DNA from: Opitutaceae bacterium
GTDB taxonomy: Bacteria > Verrucomicrobiota > Verrucomicrobiia > Opitutales > Opitutaceae
Length of the DNA: 51,563 nt
Assembly: GCA_028284385.1 (NCBI GenBank)
Contig: JANQRT010000049.1
Coordinates: forward strand, 1-51,563
Reading direction: 5' to 3'
Both the position numbers and the translations under genes were made by a program. How positions within the stretch are numbered: the stretch's first letter is position 1; the number at the start of each line of letters is the position of its first letter. Below the pieces are notes generated by a model that was not told the origin of the DNA, searched no databases, and saw only the letters and a list, made by a program, of their open reading frames with translations. Positions 9,224 to 18,532 of this stretch are shown piece after piece.

Positions 9224-11110
9224 TCACTGGAGTATCTTCTTTAAACGAACAAAACGAGTACTCTCATCAAGGCCAATGCTCGTTGTCGATACAATCCCCT
9301 TGGCTTCAAATGGGTTCTGCGAGGCATCCCACTCGAGAGCGAGATCGGAGCTAAATTCAAGCTGATATTCGTTTCCCGGATGCGTTGACCATTGCACGCT
9401 AAGAGCTCCCTCGTCCCTTAGTAATTGGATTTCCAATACTTCGAGCTCGTTATTCGGTTCGTAGAAAAGCAGTCGAGCGGTTTTTGCCGGCATGGTGATT
9501 TCGCTAATGATAGCTCCTTCCGCCATTGGGTCTAGGTAGCGTTGGCCCAAGTTGATCGATTGCTGGGTCTCATGTGGATTTACGAGAACAACGCCATACT
9601 CGAAGCGCCGTTGAAAAATGTGGCTATCCGGTAGTCGATATCCCAGTACGTCGCTCGAAATTCGGGTTTCTGCCGGTCGGCCCATTTGCCATTGGAAGAA
9701 TTCTGGAAGTTCCACACTCTTGGAGCCATCTGGTCCCACTAGGGGAGTAAAGCCGACTTGGGTATAGATGCTGTCGTCGTCTTCGACTCTCACAGCGATA
9801 AGATAGCTTGCGTATCCAAAAAGCAATACTTGATGTCGAAACGCCTCAGACTCTGCGGAGAACTGCCGGTTGTCTACCCCGCCGTCCAGTATCAGCGGTC
9901 TCGCCGCATAGCGTTGTTCGCCCATGAACATCGTCGATTGCGTTCGTTCAATCCAGCTATCATAGTCCGTCCAGCTGAAGACTTTGCCGGATTCTCCTCC
10001 CGAGCCATAGCCGCCTACATGGTTTTCCTGGGCGAAGCCGTCCACGGGGCGCGGTTTGCGAGCGTTCGGCTTTAGTAGTTCGAGTCGATCGCTGTTTTCG
10101 CCAGTAGGGTGGAGCACGTTGTTGCCCCAGATAATGGGATACACCCCTCGACGAGCCAGAAACTCCGTCTGCATGAAATGAACGCCGTCATTCGCTCCAA
10201 GTGAAAATTCCTGAACCGTCAGAGCTGTGTCATCGATGATATCCCACCTTCTCGAAGTGGATACGCCTCCGCCATCCATGCGGTTGGAAGATAGATTCCC
10301 GTCCAGAATATCGATCCACACGCCCCCTCTTCCGCGACTGTCATGTTCTCGCAAAAGGCGATTCAGAATATCGATCCAGCGAATACGTGTTGTCGGATTC
10401 GTCCGGTAGTCGAACTGGACGGTTCCTCCCGGTTGTGGATCCGTTCCGTAGACGGGAACGGCCACTGCTGAGCCAGCGGAATGCGCTTTTGCCGTTGTGC
10501 CATCCCATCCACGTGTCACGGTTAAGGCATTGCCGGCCACGTTTTCGATCCGCATGAACTCGCCACCAATCACTACCCAGGTGACGTGGAGGAAAGTGTT
10601 GCCCGAGAAGCTGCCTGATACGGCGCCTGCCGGAGCAGTGCTAGCGAAAACACTACCGTTCGTATCCGTAACTTGTATACTTGTTGCATTCGCGGAGATG
10701 CCTGCGGCCAGATTGGCGTAGCGGTAGTACAGAAACTCGTCTTTGAAGAGTCGCTCGATCTCCTCGTCGCTGAACTCTCGGTTAGGGTCTTCGAGATCGA
10801 GAAAGTTCACATTCCTCACCCGCCAATTTCCGACATAGGGGACCAGTTCGAAATCCGGGTTGATAGCTCGAATGGTCGCCATTTGCTCGGCAGTCCAATT
10901 TGGATTTCCATAGCACGCATTGAAGTTTCGAGCGATTAGCTCCAAGTCCGCTTGCGAATAGACGGGATCTGGACCCTGCTCACCCATGTAGAGCGGATAA
11001 GGCGAATCGTTCTCGCCGTACCTGGCCACAAACTGGTCGTTTAAAGGCTGAGACTGGGCGATACTCGCTAATAAAACAACCGGCAGACAACACCTGTAAA
11101 TTATCCACAT
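9224..11110 (-). CDS. Secreted putative glycoside hydrolase with an inserted beta-rich domain
   Basis: About 628 residues from the ATG at 11110, which gives a signal peptide MWIIYRCCLPVVLLASIAQS; the frame reaches 11155 only by using a TTG. The protein looks like a putative barrel glycosidase of the hypothetical GHL type: strand-like segments include FELVPYVGNWRV near residues 85-97, GGVWIDILDGN near 265, GVHFMQTEFLARRGVYPIIWGNN near 310-335 and GYASYLIAV near 435. Between about residues 135 and 225 a Thr/Ser/Gly-rich block interrupts it (ending in RIENVAGNALTVTRGWDGTTAKAH), resembling a domain seen in phage tail proteins. The C-terminal 70 residues contain VQWSTHPGNEYQLEFSSDL, a beta-sandwich tail common on verrucomicrobial exported proteins. 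It is the last gene of the minus-strand locus. Family assignment is uncertain. Confidence 0.7.
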   Translation of the reverse strand: MWIIYRCCLPVVLLASIAQSQPLNDQFVARYGENDSPYPLYMGEQGPDPVYSQADLELIARNFNACYGNPNWTAEQMATIRAINPDFELVPYVGNWRVRNVNFLDLEDPNREFSDEEIERLFKDEFLYYRYANLAAGISANATSIQVTDTNGSVFASTAPAGAVSGSFSGNTFLHVTWVVIGGEFMRIENVAGNALTVTRGWDGTTAKAHSAGSAVAVPVYGTDPQPGGTVQFDYRTNPTTRIRWIDILNRLLREHDSRGRGGVWIDILDGNLSSNRMDGGGVSTSRRWDIIDDTALTVQEFSLGANDGVHFMQTEFLARRGVYPIIWGNNVLHPTGENSDRLELLKPNARKPRPVDGFAQENHVGGYGSGGESGKVFSWTDYDSWIERTQSTMFMGEQRYAARPLILDGGVDNRQFSAESEAFRHQVLLFGYASYLIAVRVEDDDSIYTQVGFTPLVGPDGSKSVELPEFFQWQMGRPAETRISSDVLGYRLPDSHIFQRRFEYGVVLVNPHETQQSINLGQRYLDPMAEGAIISEITMPAKTARLLFYEPNNELEVLEIQLLRDEGALSVQWSTHPGNEYQLEFSSDLALEWDASQNPFEAKGIVSTTSIGLDESTRFVRLKKILQ

Positions 11111-11233
11111 ATTCCTTAATGCCAGGAGCTTCAGGCTATCGTTTATTCCTTTCAATTACAATGATAGCCCCAATGCCCACTCTTAACCCATTAAACGCGA
11201 TACGCTTCCCGGGACTATGGACTGTAGCTTCTT

Positions 11234-12757
11234 TTATCGCCTGTTCTTCCTCGCATTTTGCGACGGGAACGGGTGACTGTCTGCGATGGCGATCATCTGA
11301 GCGAGAACCTTTGGTTTCGAGTCGGCAATATTCACCGTCTCGAGCGGATCCTTCTTATAATCATAGAGCTCGTAGATGGGCTCTTCTTCGCCTCCCATAT
11401 CCACCCAGCGAACCATTCGATAACGCTCGGTGCGGAATGCCTGACCAACTTTATTGTTATTTCTTGGAAACGCATGGTAAGCATGATCGCGTACCCGTTT
11501 TTGGGGGTCGCGAAGAACAGGTACGAGGCTTAGGCCGTCAATCGGCTGCGGAACGTCAGGAGAGGGCAAGCCTGCCAGTTCTGCCAGGGTCGGATAGATG
11601 TCGACCGTTTCCGCGAGCTGCTTGGTGGAGCTGCCCGGCTTAGCCACGCCGGGCGCGACGAAGAGGAAGGGAATGCGGTTGGCTTGCTCATAGTTGTCGT
11701 GCTTGGTCCAGGAACCGTGGTCGCCTAAGTGCCAGCCATGATCGCCCCATAAAACGACGATGGTGTTGTCGTCGAGTTCCAGTCGTTCGAACTCATCGAT
11801 GACTCGTCCGATCTGGGCATCGACGTAGGATACGGACGCGTAGTAGCCATGAATGACGTAGCGCTTCATCTCTTCGGAGACGGGACCTTCTTCGGGAAAC
11901 GGCTTGTAGTTGGCCATCTCTCCTCTTCCTTTCACAGCGAAAGCCGGCGCTCCTTTGGGGTGCTCCTCGTATTCAGGCAAAGGGAGTTTGCTTCTGTCGT
12001 ACATATCCCAATACAGTTTCGGAACGGAAAAGGGCAGGTGAGGCCGTGCGAATCCAACTGCCATGAAGAAAGGTTTAGCCGACTCTTTCTTCAATTTTCT
12101 CATCCTGTTGATGGCGTGGACAGCGATACGTCCGTCGGCATAAGCTTCATCTGTCACGTCGGGCGCCTCGCCAATGGCGCCCCGTGGAAACTCTCTAATT
12201 GGCGACAAGCCCTCCAAATGCATCCGAGTATTCTGGAACATAATCTCCTCTCGGGTCAGCTCGCGACCGGTGCTTTCCGGAACGATGTATTCGATGACTT
12301 TGGCTTTGCGATGCGGAATGGACCAGGAGGCCTCATCATTGGTATTGCCATGGCCAATATGATAAACTTTGCCCATCGACTCGGCGTGGTAGCCATGGTT
12401 CATGAAGTGCTGCGAAAGCGTCACCGCGTCTGGATAGACCTCGCGAAACTCTGTGCCAAAACTGTAGAAGCCTGTAGTCGTGGAACGGGCGCCGAGCATA
12501 AGGTTGTAGCGCGAGGCCATGCATACCGCTTGATTACAGTACGCTAGATCGAAGCGGATGCCCTTGCTGGCTAAGCGATCGATATTGGGAGAAATGGCGT
12601 GCTCATCGCCGTAAGAGCCTAAGGCCGGCTTCAGATCATCTACTAGGATGAGGAGAACATTAGGTTTGTCTTTAGCCGTAGCAGACAAACAGGAGCCTAC
12701 AGCTACTGCCAAGGCAGCGGCTAGGTGGGCGAGCTTCTTTATCTCAAACATTTTCAT
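11234..12757 (-). CDS. Iduronate-2-sulfatase-like family S1 sulfatase (S1_7-like)
   Basis: About 507 residues from the ATG at 12757; the frame is open to a TTG at 12787 that would overlap the GH2 gene. A signal peptide (KLAHLAAALAVAVGSCLSATA) precedes KPNVLLILVDDLKPALGSYGD, the typical start of iduronate-2-sulfatase-like enzymes; Asp40 and Asp41 are calcium ligands. The formylglycine cysteine is Cys79 in CMASR, with Ala instead of Pro. Other family marks are SMGKVYHIGH, FFMAVGFARPHLPFSVP, DDNTIVVLWGDHGWHLGDHGSW and ELYDYKKDPLETVN. Such enzymes remove 2-O-sulfate from uronic acids in glycosaminoglycans and, in marine bacteria, from ulvan-type uronates. Gene order places it 26 bp after the GH2 gene, likely on one transcript. 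Confidence 0.93.
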   Translation of the reverse strand: MKMFEIKKLAHLAAALAVAVGSCLSATAKDKPNVLLILVDDLKPALGSYGDEHAISPNIDRLASKGIRFDLAYCNQAVCMASRYNLMLGARSTTTGFYSFGTEFREVYPDAVTLSQHFMNHGYHAESMGKVYHIGHGNTNDEASWSIPHRKAKVIEYIVPESTGRELTREEIMFQNTRMHLEGLSPIREFPRGAIGEAPDVTDEAYADGRIAVHAINRMRKLKKESAKPFFMAVGFARPHLPFSVPKLYWDMYDRSKLPLPEYEEHPKGAPAFAVKGRGEMANYKPFPEEGPVSEEMKRYVIHGYYASVSYVDAQIGRVIDEFERLELDDNTIVVLWGDHGWHLGDHGSWTKHDNYEQANRIPFLFVAPGVAKPGSSTKQLAETVDIYPTLAELAGLPSPDVPQPIDGLSLVPVLRDPQKRVRDHAYHAFPRNNNKVGQAFRTERYRMVRWVDMGGEEEPIYELYDYKKDPLETVNIADSKPKVLAQMIAIADSHPFPSQNARKNRR

Positions 12758-12783
12758 TCGAATTTCGTTCTTTTCTGGTGTTC

Positions 12784-15129
12784 TCAATTAAAGGTGACGA
12801 GCTCAAGATCAAGCAAAGTATACTTTCTTAAAATGCTCTGGTCGGGTTCACTGTATCCACGTCTTGGCGCGATCGGATTTATTTCGATCGCCAGAAGATT
12901 TTTTTCCGCCTTAAGCGCCATTCTAGCTTCTTTATGAAGCACGAAAGCGGTCGCAGGAATCACCTCCGGCTCTTCGTGTCCACCGAATACTTGATTGGAC
13001 AGTTTCTTGACGAGTTTTCCGTTTAGATAAACCGTTATCTCTCCATGGCCGACGAGGCGAAGAGCAATTTCCTCTTTCAGATCGCCTGCTAGATCGAATC
13101 GAGCTCTAAGGAAAGCGCGTCGCCCATCATCTTCTCCCAGCAGGCTTTCATTCGCTGAAATGTCATTACCCATTGCAAAGGACTTCCAATCCGAGTCATC
13201 GAATTCGCTGGCTAGCCATCCTACCGGAGCCTTGCCGGTAGCGTATCGAATTCCCGAATGCTCATCATCGAATATCGTATCCTCATCGAAACTACGATAG
13301 AGGCGATCATGCAACGTCTTTAGCTGTTCGGAAGGGATCTTCTTCACTTTGCGATCGTATGTCAGCCATCCATTACATTCGTGCTCGACGTCCGAGATCT
13401 GCGTGTAGACCGCTCCATTGCATCCGTATTTCTGGAGCAACGACAGTTGCTTAATGAAAGGTGTATAGCGTTCGAGCCAATGAGCTCCATCGCGATAAGT
13501 CTCTCGCCGATTGTCATTCACCGGCTCGTCCTTGATAGTCTCAGGCTTGGCACTCGGCCAGAGATGGCCATCAAGGTAAACGTTGTGGCCGCCTAGTTCG
13601 CCGATCAAAGCCGCCCGGCCGTTCAGGCCTTTGCCAACCATAACGGTAGGGGAAAAGCGATAGTCGTGCATGTCGTGGATGTCCCCCACACCGAAATCCG
13701 TCCAGCCGCTGGCATTGCTTACGAGTCGTGTCGGATCGTATTCACCAACCCACTTCACGTTTTCGGGGGTATCGAACTGGCTCCAGGCCTCGTTGAAAAC
13801 GATCCACATGACGACGGATGGGCTGCTGAACAAGGCATCCATCATCTCGCGCTGCTCTTGCTTCCATTGAGCCGCCGCCGCTTCCGTGATATTCGGTTCG
13901 AACTTTCGCATGCAGACGAAGTCCTGCCAGACCAACAGACCCAGACGGTCGCAGTGATGGTACCAGCGTCGCGGATGCGTCTTGATGTGCACGCGCACCA
14001 TATTGCAGCCGATCTCCTTCAAGTACTCGAGATCGTAGACCGTGGCAGCGTCGCTCGGGGGTGTCAGGGCGCTATCCGGCCAATAGCCCTGATCTAGGGG
14101 ACCGTATTGAAAAATTGGATTGCCGTTTAGCAAAATTCGCTCGTTGCCCAAAGCGTCTGAGGCTCGAGAAATTTCTCGCATTCCGGCATAGCTGCGAACG
14201 GTATCCAATGTTTCATTCCCTTGGATCAATCGCGCTTCAATGTCGTAGAGAAAAGGATCCTCTGGGCTCCAAAGCCGAGGGTTTTCTATAGCGATGCTCA
14301 ACGAATCGCCAGTCACTCCCGAGGCCGTTGCAATCTCCTTTCCTTCACTTGAAACGACGACCGTTACGATCGCGTCGCCTTTAAGCTCGCCCTCAACGAT
14401 GGGATCGAACAGGAGCGAATTATTGGATAAGTCGGGAGTAGTCTTTAAGCTATCGATACGGACTGGCGAAACAGATTCCATCCAGACTGTTTGGTAGATA
14501 CCCGAGTTCGGCGTGTAGCGAAAACCTATCCGGTTTTCGACTAGAGCTTGCTTGCCGATCGACTGGTCTCCCATATTGCAAGGATCCCAAACCGCTACCG
14601 TTAGCTCGCGCTCGGCGCCTTCCTTAAGCGCATCGGAGACATCGATGCTGAAAGGAGCGTAGCCTCCCTTGTGCTCGCCTACGCGTAATCCGTCGATGAA
14701 TACAATCGCATGCCAGTCTACAGCCTCGAAATTGAGAAGAACTCCTCTCCCATTCCAATTGGAGGGCTTCTCGATCGTTCGGCGATACCAAAGAATCTGG
14801 CCGGGACGAAGCGTATTGCCGACTCCTGAAAGTCCTGTTTCTGGAGAAAAGGGAACCAGAATCTTCCCATCCCAAGATTCCGGCGGTTCGGGATCGCCTT
14901 TCAAGAACGGATCGTCAATCGCGTTTTGCAACCGGCCCTTCTTCCAATGGCCTTCCTTGCCGATAATGGCGTAATCCCACAATCCATTGAGATTGAGCCA
15001 CTGTTCACGTTGGAACTGTGGTCGCGGATATTCTTGATGAACATTTTCCGGATCGATGGCCTCGCCCCAAACGGTGTTGAGAGGAGAGTCGACGGGTTTC
15101 CAGTCAGTTGCAGCGTGGGTGGTTGTCAT
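12784..15129 (-). CDS. GH2-family glycoside hydrolase (beta-galactosidase/beta-glucuronidase type)
   Basis: About 781 residues from the ATG at 15129; the frame extends to a TTG at 15168. It has the GH2 layout: an N-terminal sugar-binding jelly roll (residues about 20-190, with LNLNGLWDYAI, WYRRTIEKP and GGYAPFSIDVSD), an Ig-like sandwich, then a TIM barrel from about 320. The acid/base is Glu447 in VVMWIVFNEAW and the nucleophile probably Glu511 in ALIGELGGH. A further beta-sandwich (about 640-780) closes the protein. No signal peptide is visible from the ATG, so it may act in the cytoplasm, or the true N-terminus has been lost. Which sugar it removes (galactose, glucuronate or mannose are all found in GH2) cannot be decided. 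It lies between two sulfatases on the same strand. Confidence 0.93.
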   Translation of the reverse strand: MTTTHAATDWKPVDSPLNTVWGEAIDPENVHQEYPRPQFQREQWLNLNGLWDYAIIGKEGHWKKGRLQNAIDDPFLKGDPEPPESWDGKILVPFSPETGLSGVGNTLRPGQILWYRRTIEKPSNWNGRGVLLNFEAVDWHAIVFIDGLRVGEHKGGYAPFSIDVSDALKEGAERELTVAVWDPCNMGDQSIGKQALVENRIGFRYTPNSGIYQTVWMESVSPVRIDSLKTTPDLSNNSLLFDPIVEGELKGDAIVTVVVSSEGKEIATASGVTGDSLSIAIENPRLWSPEDPFLYDIEARLIQGNETLDTVRSYAGMREISRASDALGNERILLNGNPIFQYGPLDQGYWPDSALTPPSDAATVYDLEYLKEIGCNMVRVHIKTHPRRWYHHCDRLGLLVWQDFVCMRKFEPNITEAAAAQWKQEQREMMDALFSSPSVVMWIVFNEAWSQFDTPENVKWVGEYDPTRLVSNASGWTDFGVGDIHDMHDYRFSPTVMVGKGLNGRAALIGELGGHNVYLDGHLWPSAKPETIKDEPVNDNRRETYRDGAHWLERYTPFIKQLSLLQKYGCNGAVYTQISDVEHECNGWLTYDRKVKKIPSEQLKTLHDRLYRSFDEDTIFDDEHSGIRYATGKAPVGWLASEFDDSDWKSFAMGNDISANESLLGEDDGRRAFLRARFDLAGDLKEEIALRLVGHGEITVYLNGKLVKKLSNQVFGGHEEPEVIPATAFVLHKEARMALKAEKNLLAIEINPIAPRRGYSEPDQSILRKYTLLDLELVTFN

Positions 15130-15143
15130 AACTAGGAATTCAA

Positions 15144-15232
15144 GGAGGTTGGATCTTAGTCCGACCAAAGTTAGTTTGATTAAGTTTTCTCTTTCAAGAG
15201 TACGTTGCTGGTTGGATTAAAGTCTAACTTCC
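15144..15232. repeat. Inverted pair of a 23-bp palindromic repeat (REP/BIME-like), copy pair 1
   Basis: Unit A at 15144-15166 reads GGAGGTTGGATCTTAGTCCG + ACC. Unit B at 15210-15232 is the same sequence in reverse orientation with changes. Each unit is itself an imperfect palindrome (GGTTGGAT facing GTCCGACC). The pair fills the gap between the sulfatase stop at 15236 and the GH2 start at 15129, and matches the pair at 16977-17066. Such elements can act as mRNA-stabilising or attenuating hairpins between operon genes. Confidence 0.75.
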
Positions 15233-15235
15233 TTC

Positions 15236-16936
15236 TCAGTCATGCTCATGCGGCATCCAGTCGGATGTAATTCCCTTAGCCTTACGAGCATTCTCTATTT
15301 CCTTCCATGGAACGGCTCCCACTCGATTGGCCCAGGCTTGGTACTTGGAGAGCAGATCATCCCTAATTGCCCGTTTCGACTCTGAAAGATCATTCATCTC
15401 CGCTCGATCTTCATCGATCTGGTAAAGCTCCCATTCGGTCCGGTCCCAGCGCTTGACGAGCTTCCAGTCCCCTTCACGGTAAGCGCAGTTGCCTTCGTGT
15501 TCCCATACCAGGGGTGGACGGGGAAGCCCTCCCGTTTCTGACTTGAAAGTTTCAGTAAGACTGGTCCCTTCGTACGGCGCGATGGGCATGCCTTCTCGCT
15601 CTTCCGGCCATTCCGCTTTTGCGACATCAATGATCGTCGCCATGATGTCCGGCAGCTGTCCTGTCTGCCTGCGGATTTCTCCTGCCGCTGCAATGCCCTT
15701 TGGCCAATGGAGGATCAACGGCGTTGCGATGCCTCCTTCGTGTACGAAGTGCTTGTATTCACGAAATGGAGCGTTCGATAGGTTCGCCCAACCTACACCA
15801 TAACTCTGAAAGGTCGTCTCGTCGCCTGGCATGATGTCTGGGTCATTGCCATGCAACATCGGTCTTCCATCTCGAGTGACTTGTCGGGATGTTCGAGACT
15901 TCATGAAATTCTCGCCAGCCGGCGTTTCATAGGGGTATAGAATTCCGAACAGTTCCTCAGCGCAGGCTCCATTGTCCGACAGAAACATGACGAGCGTGTT
16001 ATCCAGTTCGCCTGCCGTTTCGATGGTATCCAGTATGCGTCCGATCCCCTGATCCATCGAATCGACTTGCGCCGCATAGACTTCCATTCTGCGTTCTTGC
16101 CAGGCCTTGTTGGGAAGCTCTTCCCAAGGAGGCTGCGTCGAGTCGCGTTTCGTTAGCTGGGTATCCGAAGAGACAATACCCATTTCCTTCATGCGTTCCA
16201 GTCTTGTTTCTCTCAATTCGTCCCAGCCAGCTGAAAAACGTCCACGATATTTTTCGATATCCTTGGGGCGGGCTTGCAGAGGCCAATGCGGAGCGGTATA
16301 GGAGGCGAAGAGGAAGAAAGGCTGTTCCTTACGGTCAGCGCTGTGTTCCTTTATAAACTCGCAGGCTCGATCCGAGATATCGTCCGTGAAGTAGTAGTCA
16401 GGATCGGCAGGGGGCTCTATGCTCGTGTTGTCTCGAGTCAGGGTGGGAGGGTCGAAGAAGTTCGCCGCTCCTGCAGTTATGCCATAGAATCGATCGAAAC
16501 CGCGCCCGCAAGGCCAGTTAGAGCAATCGCCCTCCGTATCCTTAAGCTGCTTACACACATGCCATTTCCCCGAAAGGTAGCTCTGGTAGCCTGCCTCTCG
16601 AAGGACTTCCGCTATGGTCACGCACTTTTTCGATAACTCTCCTCGATAGCCGTCGATGTCGTCCTCGAAATGAGCCATGTGCCCCATGTCGACCTGGTGC
16701 GGATGCATTCCGGTGAGTAAGCTCGCTCGGGTAGGACAGCAGCGAGCTGTATTGTAAAACTGGGTATATCGCAATCCATGCTTCGCCAGGCGATCCAGAT
16801 TGGGTGTCTCGATTTCGCCTCCATAGCATCCAATGTCGGAATAACCCATGTCGTCCGCGAGGATCAGTAGAATATTCGGCTTGTCCTGAGTTTGTCGAAG
16901 TGGCTGAGACATGTTGGTGGTAGATGAATTTGTCAT
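15236..16936 (-). CDS. Family S1 arylsulfatase (S1_4-like), without a recognisable signal peptide
   Basis: 566-residue sulfatase beginning at the ATG at 16936. The catalytic domain starts with KPNILLILADDMGYSDIGCYGG, with calcium ligands Asp28 and Asp29. Cys66 in CCPTRASLLTG is the formylglycine residue in a canonical CxPxR motif. Other marks: GKWHVCK, FLFASYTAPHWPLQA, TLVMFLSDNGACAEE, FREYKHFVHEGGIATPLILHWP and a C-terminal LYQIDEDRAEMNDLSE. The order resembles subfamily S1_4. The first 18 residues (MTNSSTTNMSQPLRQTQD) are not a signal peptide, and residues 13-18 are encoded by a dispersed CCTGAGTTTGTCGAAG repeat, so the original signal peptide may have been replaced. It is in the minus-strand operon, flanked on both sides by palindromic repeat pairs. 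Confidence 0.93.
   Translation of the reverse strand: MTNSSTTNMSQPLRQTQDKPNILLILADDMGYSDIGCYGGEIETPNLDRLAKHGLRYTQFYNTARCCPTRASLLTGMHPHQVDMGHMAHFEDDIDGYRGELSKKCVTIAEVLREAGYQSYLSGKWHVCKQLKDTEGDCSNWPCGRGFDRFYGITAGAANFFDPPTLTRDNTSIEPPADPDYYFTDDISDRACEFIKEHSADRKEQPFFLFASYTAPHWPLQARPKDIEKYRGRFSAGWDELRETRLERMKEMGIVSSDTQLTKRDSTQPPWEELPNKAWQERRMEVYAAQVDSMDQGIGRILDTIETAGELDNTLVMFLSDNGACAEELFGILYPYETPAGENFMKSRTSRQVTRDGRPMLHGNDPDIMPGDETTFQSYGVGWANLSNAPFREYKHFVHEGGIATPLILHWPKGIAAAGEIRRQTGQLPDIMATIIDVAKAEWPEEREGMPIAPYEGTSLTETFKSETGGLPRPPLVWEHEGNCAYREGDWKLVKRWDRTEWELYQIDEDRAEMNDLSESKRAIRDDLLSKYQAWANRVGAVPWKEIENARKAKGITSDWMPHEHD
16885..16900. repeat. Dispersed CCTGAG-nn-TGTCGAAG motif within a sulfatase gene
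   Basis: CCTGAGTTTGTCGAAG encodes, on the minus strand, LRQTQD just before the sulfatase domain. A near-identical copy at 18764-18779 encodes LRHSQD at the same place in the decayed sulfatase. The core resembles the widespread bacterial CCTGAGCTTGTCGAAGG repeat. Confidence 0.6.
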
Positions 16937-16976
16937 ATCGTGTAATGCGAGTCAGGGTCAGCTCAATGAAAATTAC

Positions 16977-17066
16977 GGAGGTTGGATTTTAGTCCTACCT
17001 TCTTGTTAGTTTTCAGAACTCTCCGATCTCAATCTCTCTATTTGGACGGACTAAAGTCCATCCTCC
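16977..17066. repeat. Inverted pair of the 23-bp palindromic repeat, copy pair 2
   Basis: Unit C is at 16977-16999 and unit D, in reverse orientation, at 17044-17066. They share GGAGG-n-TGGA-yy-TTAGTCC-n-(A/T)CC with the pair at 15144-15232. Unit D overlaps the end of the upstream sulfatase: its CTA at 17051-17053 is the TAG stop of that gene. Together they bridge two sulfatase genes on the minus strand. Confidence 0.75.
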
Positions 17067-18532
17067 TTTCTCTTCAGATCGCTACGAGACTCCCCGCCGC
17101 GCTCTCCTTCACTGGGGTTACGGGTTACTCCCAAAACTTCCGTTTCCTTGCCAAGGTCTCCTTGCTGCTGCATCCAGCCTTGCAGTTCTGTGAACAAGCG
17201 TTCTTGAACTTCTGCCAACTCAGCCTTTCCGGCCAGGTTTTCGAGTTCCCAAGGATCCTTCTCATAGTCGTAAAGCTCGAATTCCGGTCGATTCCGGTAG
17301 GATTGTATGCGGGATGCGGCAAACGCGTTTCCGTTTTCGACAGCGTGTAACCAGGATTTGAATGCGGGGTTTCGCTCGACGGTGCGATTGAAATAGGTTT
17401 CTTCATGATGAAGATTCCAAATGAGCCGGTACCGCTTGTCCCGCACACTCCTTGTCCCATAGGGACCAGTATCTGGGCGGGGAATGTCGATCGGTCCAGT
17501 CACTGCTCCATGTGGCGTCTTGACGCTGGTTTGCACGCCGTAAACGTAGGGACTTTCGACATGGCCTTCGCCAGTGAGTTCTGGAAGCATGTTTTTGCCG
17601 TCGAAATCGAAGAAGCTCTTTGGATCGCCATTCGCTGCCGCAATCACTGTTGGCGCGATGTCCACATACTGCAGCATAGTTGTATTTCGTGTATTCGATT
17701 TTATCCTACCTGGCCATCGGAAGATCGCTGCCGAGCGAAGCCCCATTTCATTGCAAGTCCACTTGCAGAAAGGCAACTGCGATCCTTGCTCGCTCAGGTA
17801 GATAACGATGGTCTCTTCCGCTTCGCCGCTTTTTCGCAGAGCTTCCAAGCAATAACCGAGTTGATCGTCCATGTATTCGATTTCCGCATAATAATGAGTC
17901 ATCCAATTTCGCGTTTCCGGCGTATCGACGAGATAAGGAGGAATCCAGATGTCTTCCGGAGAGTACTTGCTGGCATCGCCGCGATTCCATGGCGTGTGAC
18001 TTTGGTTTGTGGCTACGACCAGGCACCAAGGACGGTCTTTGCTCTCCTTCATGAACGTGTCTACTTTCTCGAGCTCGAGATCAACCCCATTGCCATTATC
18101 GTGATGCCGTCCTCCAAGCCATTCGAAATTGAAACTCTTCCACGGCGCCTCGTGCGACTTGCCTAATTGGGCCACGCGATAGCCCATTGCGCCGAGATAG
18201 TCGGGCAGGCTTTTCACCCAATCATAAGCGCGTCCATGATTTGGATACCCGCCATTGCGCACTGGATGAATACCCGAATACAGACTCATCCGCGTCGGGG
18301 CGCACATGGGCGCGGAATTGAAGGCGTATTCGAAGGTCATGCCCTCGGCCGCCAGCTGATCGAGATGGGGCGTCTCTACCGCATTGTTCCCGTAAGGACC
18401 GAGATCATGCCAAGAAAGGTCGTCGGCGAGAAAGAGTAGAATATTGGGCTTAGCGTCAGCGGCTGCTAACCAGAATGAGCAGAAGCAATAAAGAATATAC
18501 GACCGTACAACCTGAGTCAAAAATGGCGTCAT
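17051..18532 (-). CDS. Family S1 sulfatase (CAPTR type), exported
   Basis: About 493 residues from the ATG at 18532. I chose this start because its ATGA overlaps the stop of the upstream remnant (TGA at 18531-18529) and a GGAAG lies 8 nt upstream; another ATG is at 18544. A signal peptide (YILYCFCSFWLAAADA) precedes KPNILLFLADDLSWHDLGPYG. Cys77 in CAPTRMSLYSG is the formylglycine residue. Further marks are QLGKSHEAPW, CLVVATNQSHTPWNRG, ETIVIYLSEQGSQLPFCKWT and ELYDYEKDPWELENLAG. The type resembles heparan-sulfatase-like and choline-sulfatase-like bacterial enzymes; the substrate is unknown. The last codons and the stop lie inside a palindromic repeat, so its C-terminus (EDGL) may have been altered by that insertion. 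Confidence 0.92.
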   Translation of the reverse strand: MTPFLTQVVRSYILYCFCSFWLAAADAKPNILLFLADDLSWHDLGPYGNNAVETPHLDQLAAEGMTFEYAFNSAPMCAPTRMSLYSGIHPVRNGGYPNHGRAYDWVKSLPDYLGAMGYRVAQLGKSHEAPWKSFNFEWLGGRHHDNGNGVDLELEKVDTFMKESKDRPWCLVVATNQSHTPWNRGDASKYSPEDIWIPPYLVDTPETRNWMTHYYAEIEYMDDQLGYCLEALRKSGEAEETIVIYLSEQGSQLPFCKWTCNEMGLRSAAIFRWPGRIKSNTRNTTMLQYVDIAPTVIAAANGDPKSFFDFDGKNMLPELTGEGHVESPYVYGVQTSVKTPHGAVTGPIDIPRPDTGPYGTRSVRDKRYRLIWNLHHEETYFNRTVERNPAFKSWLHAVENGNAFAASRIQSYRNRPEFELYDYEKDPWELENLAGKAELAEVQERLFTELQGWMQQQGDLGKETEVLGVTRNPSEGERGGESRSDLKRKEDGL

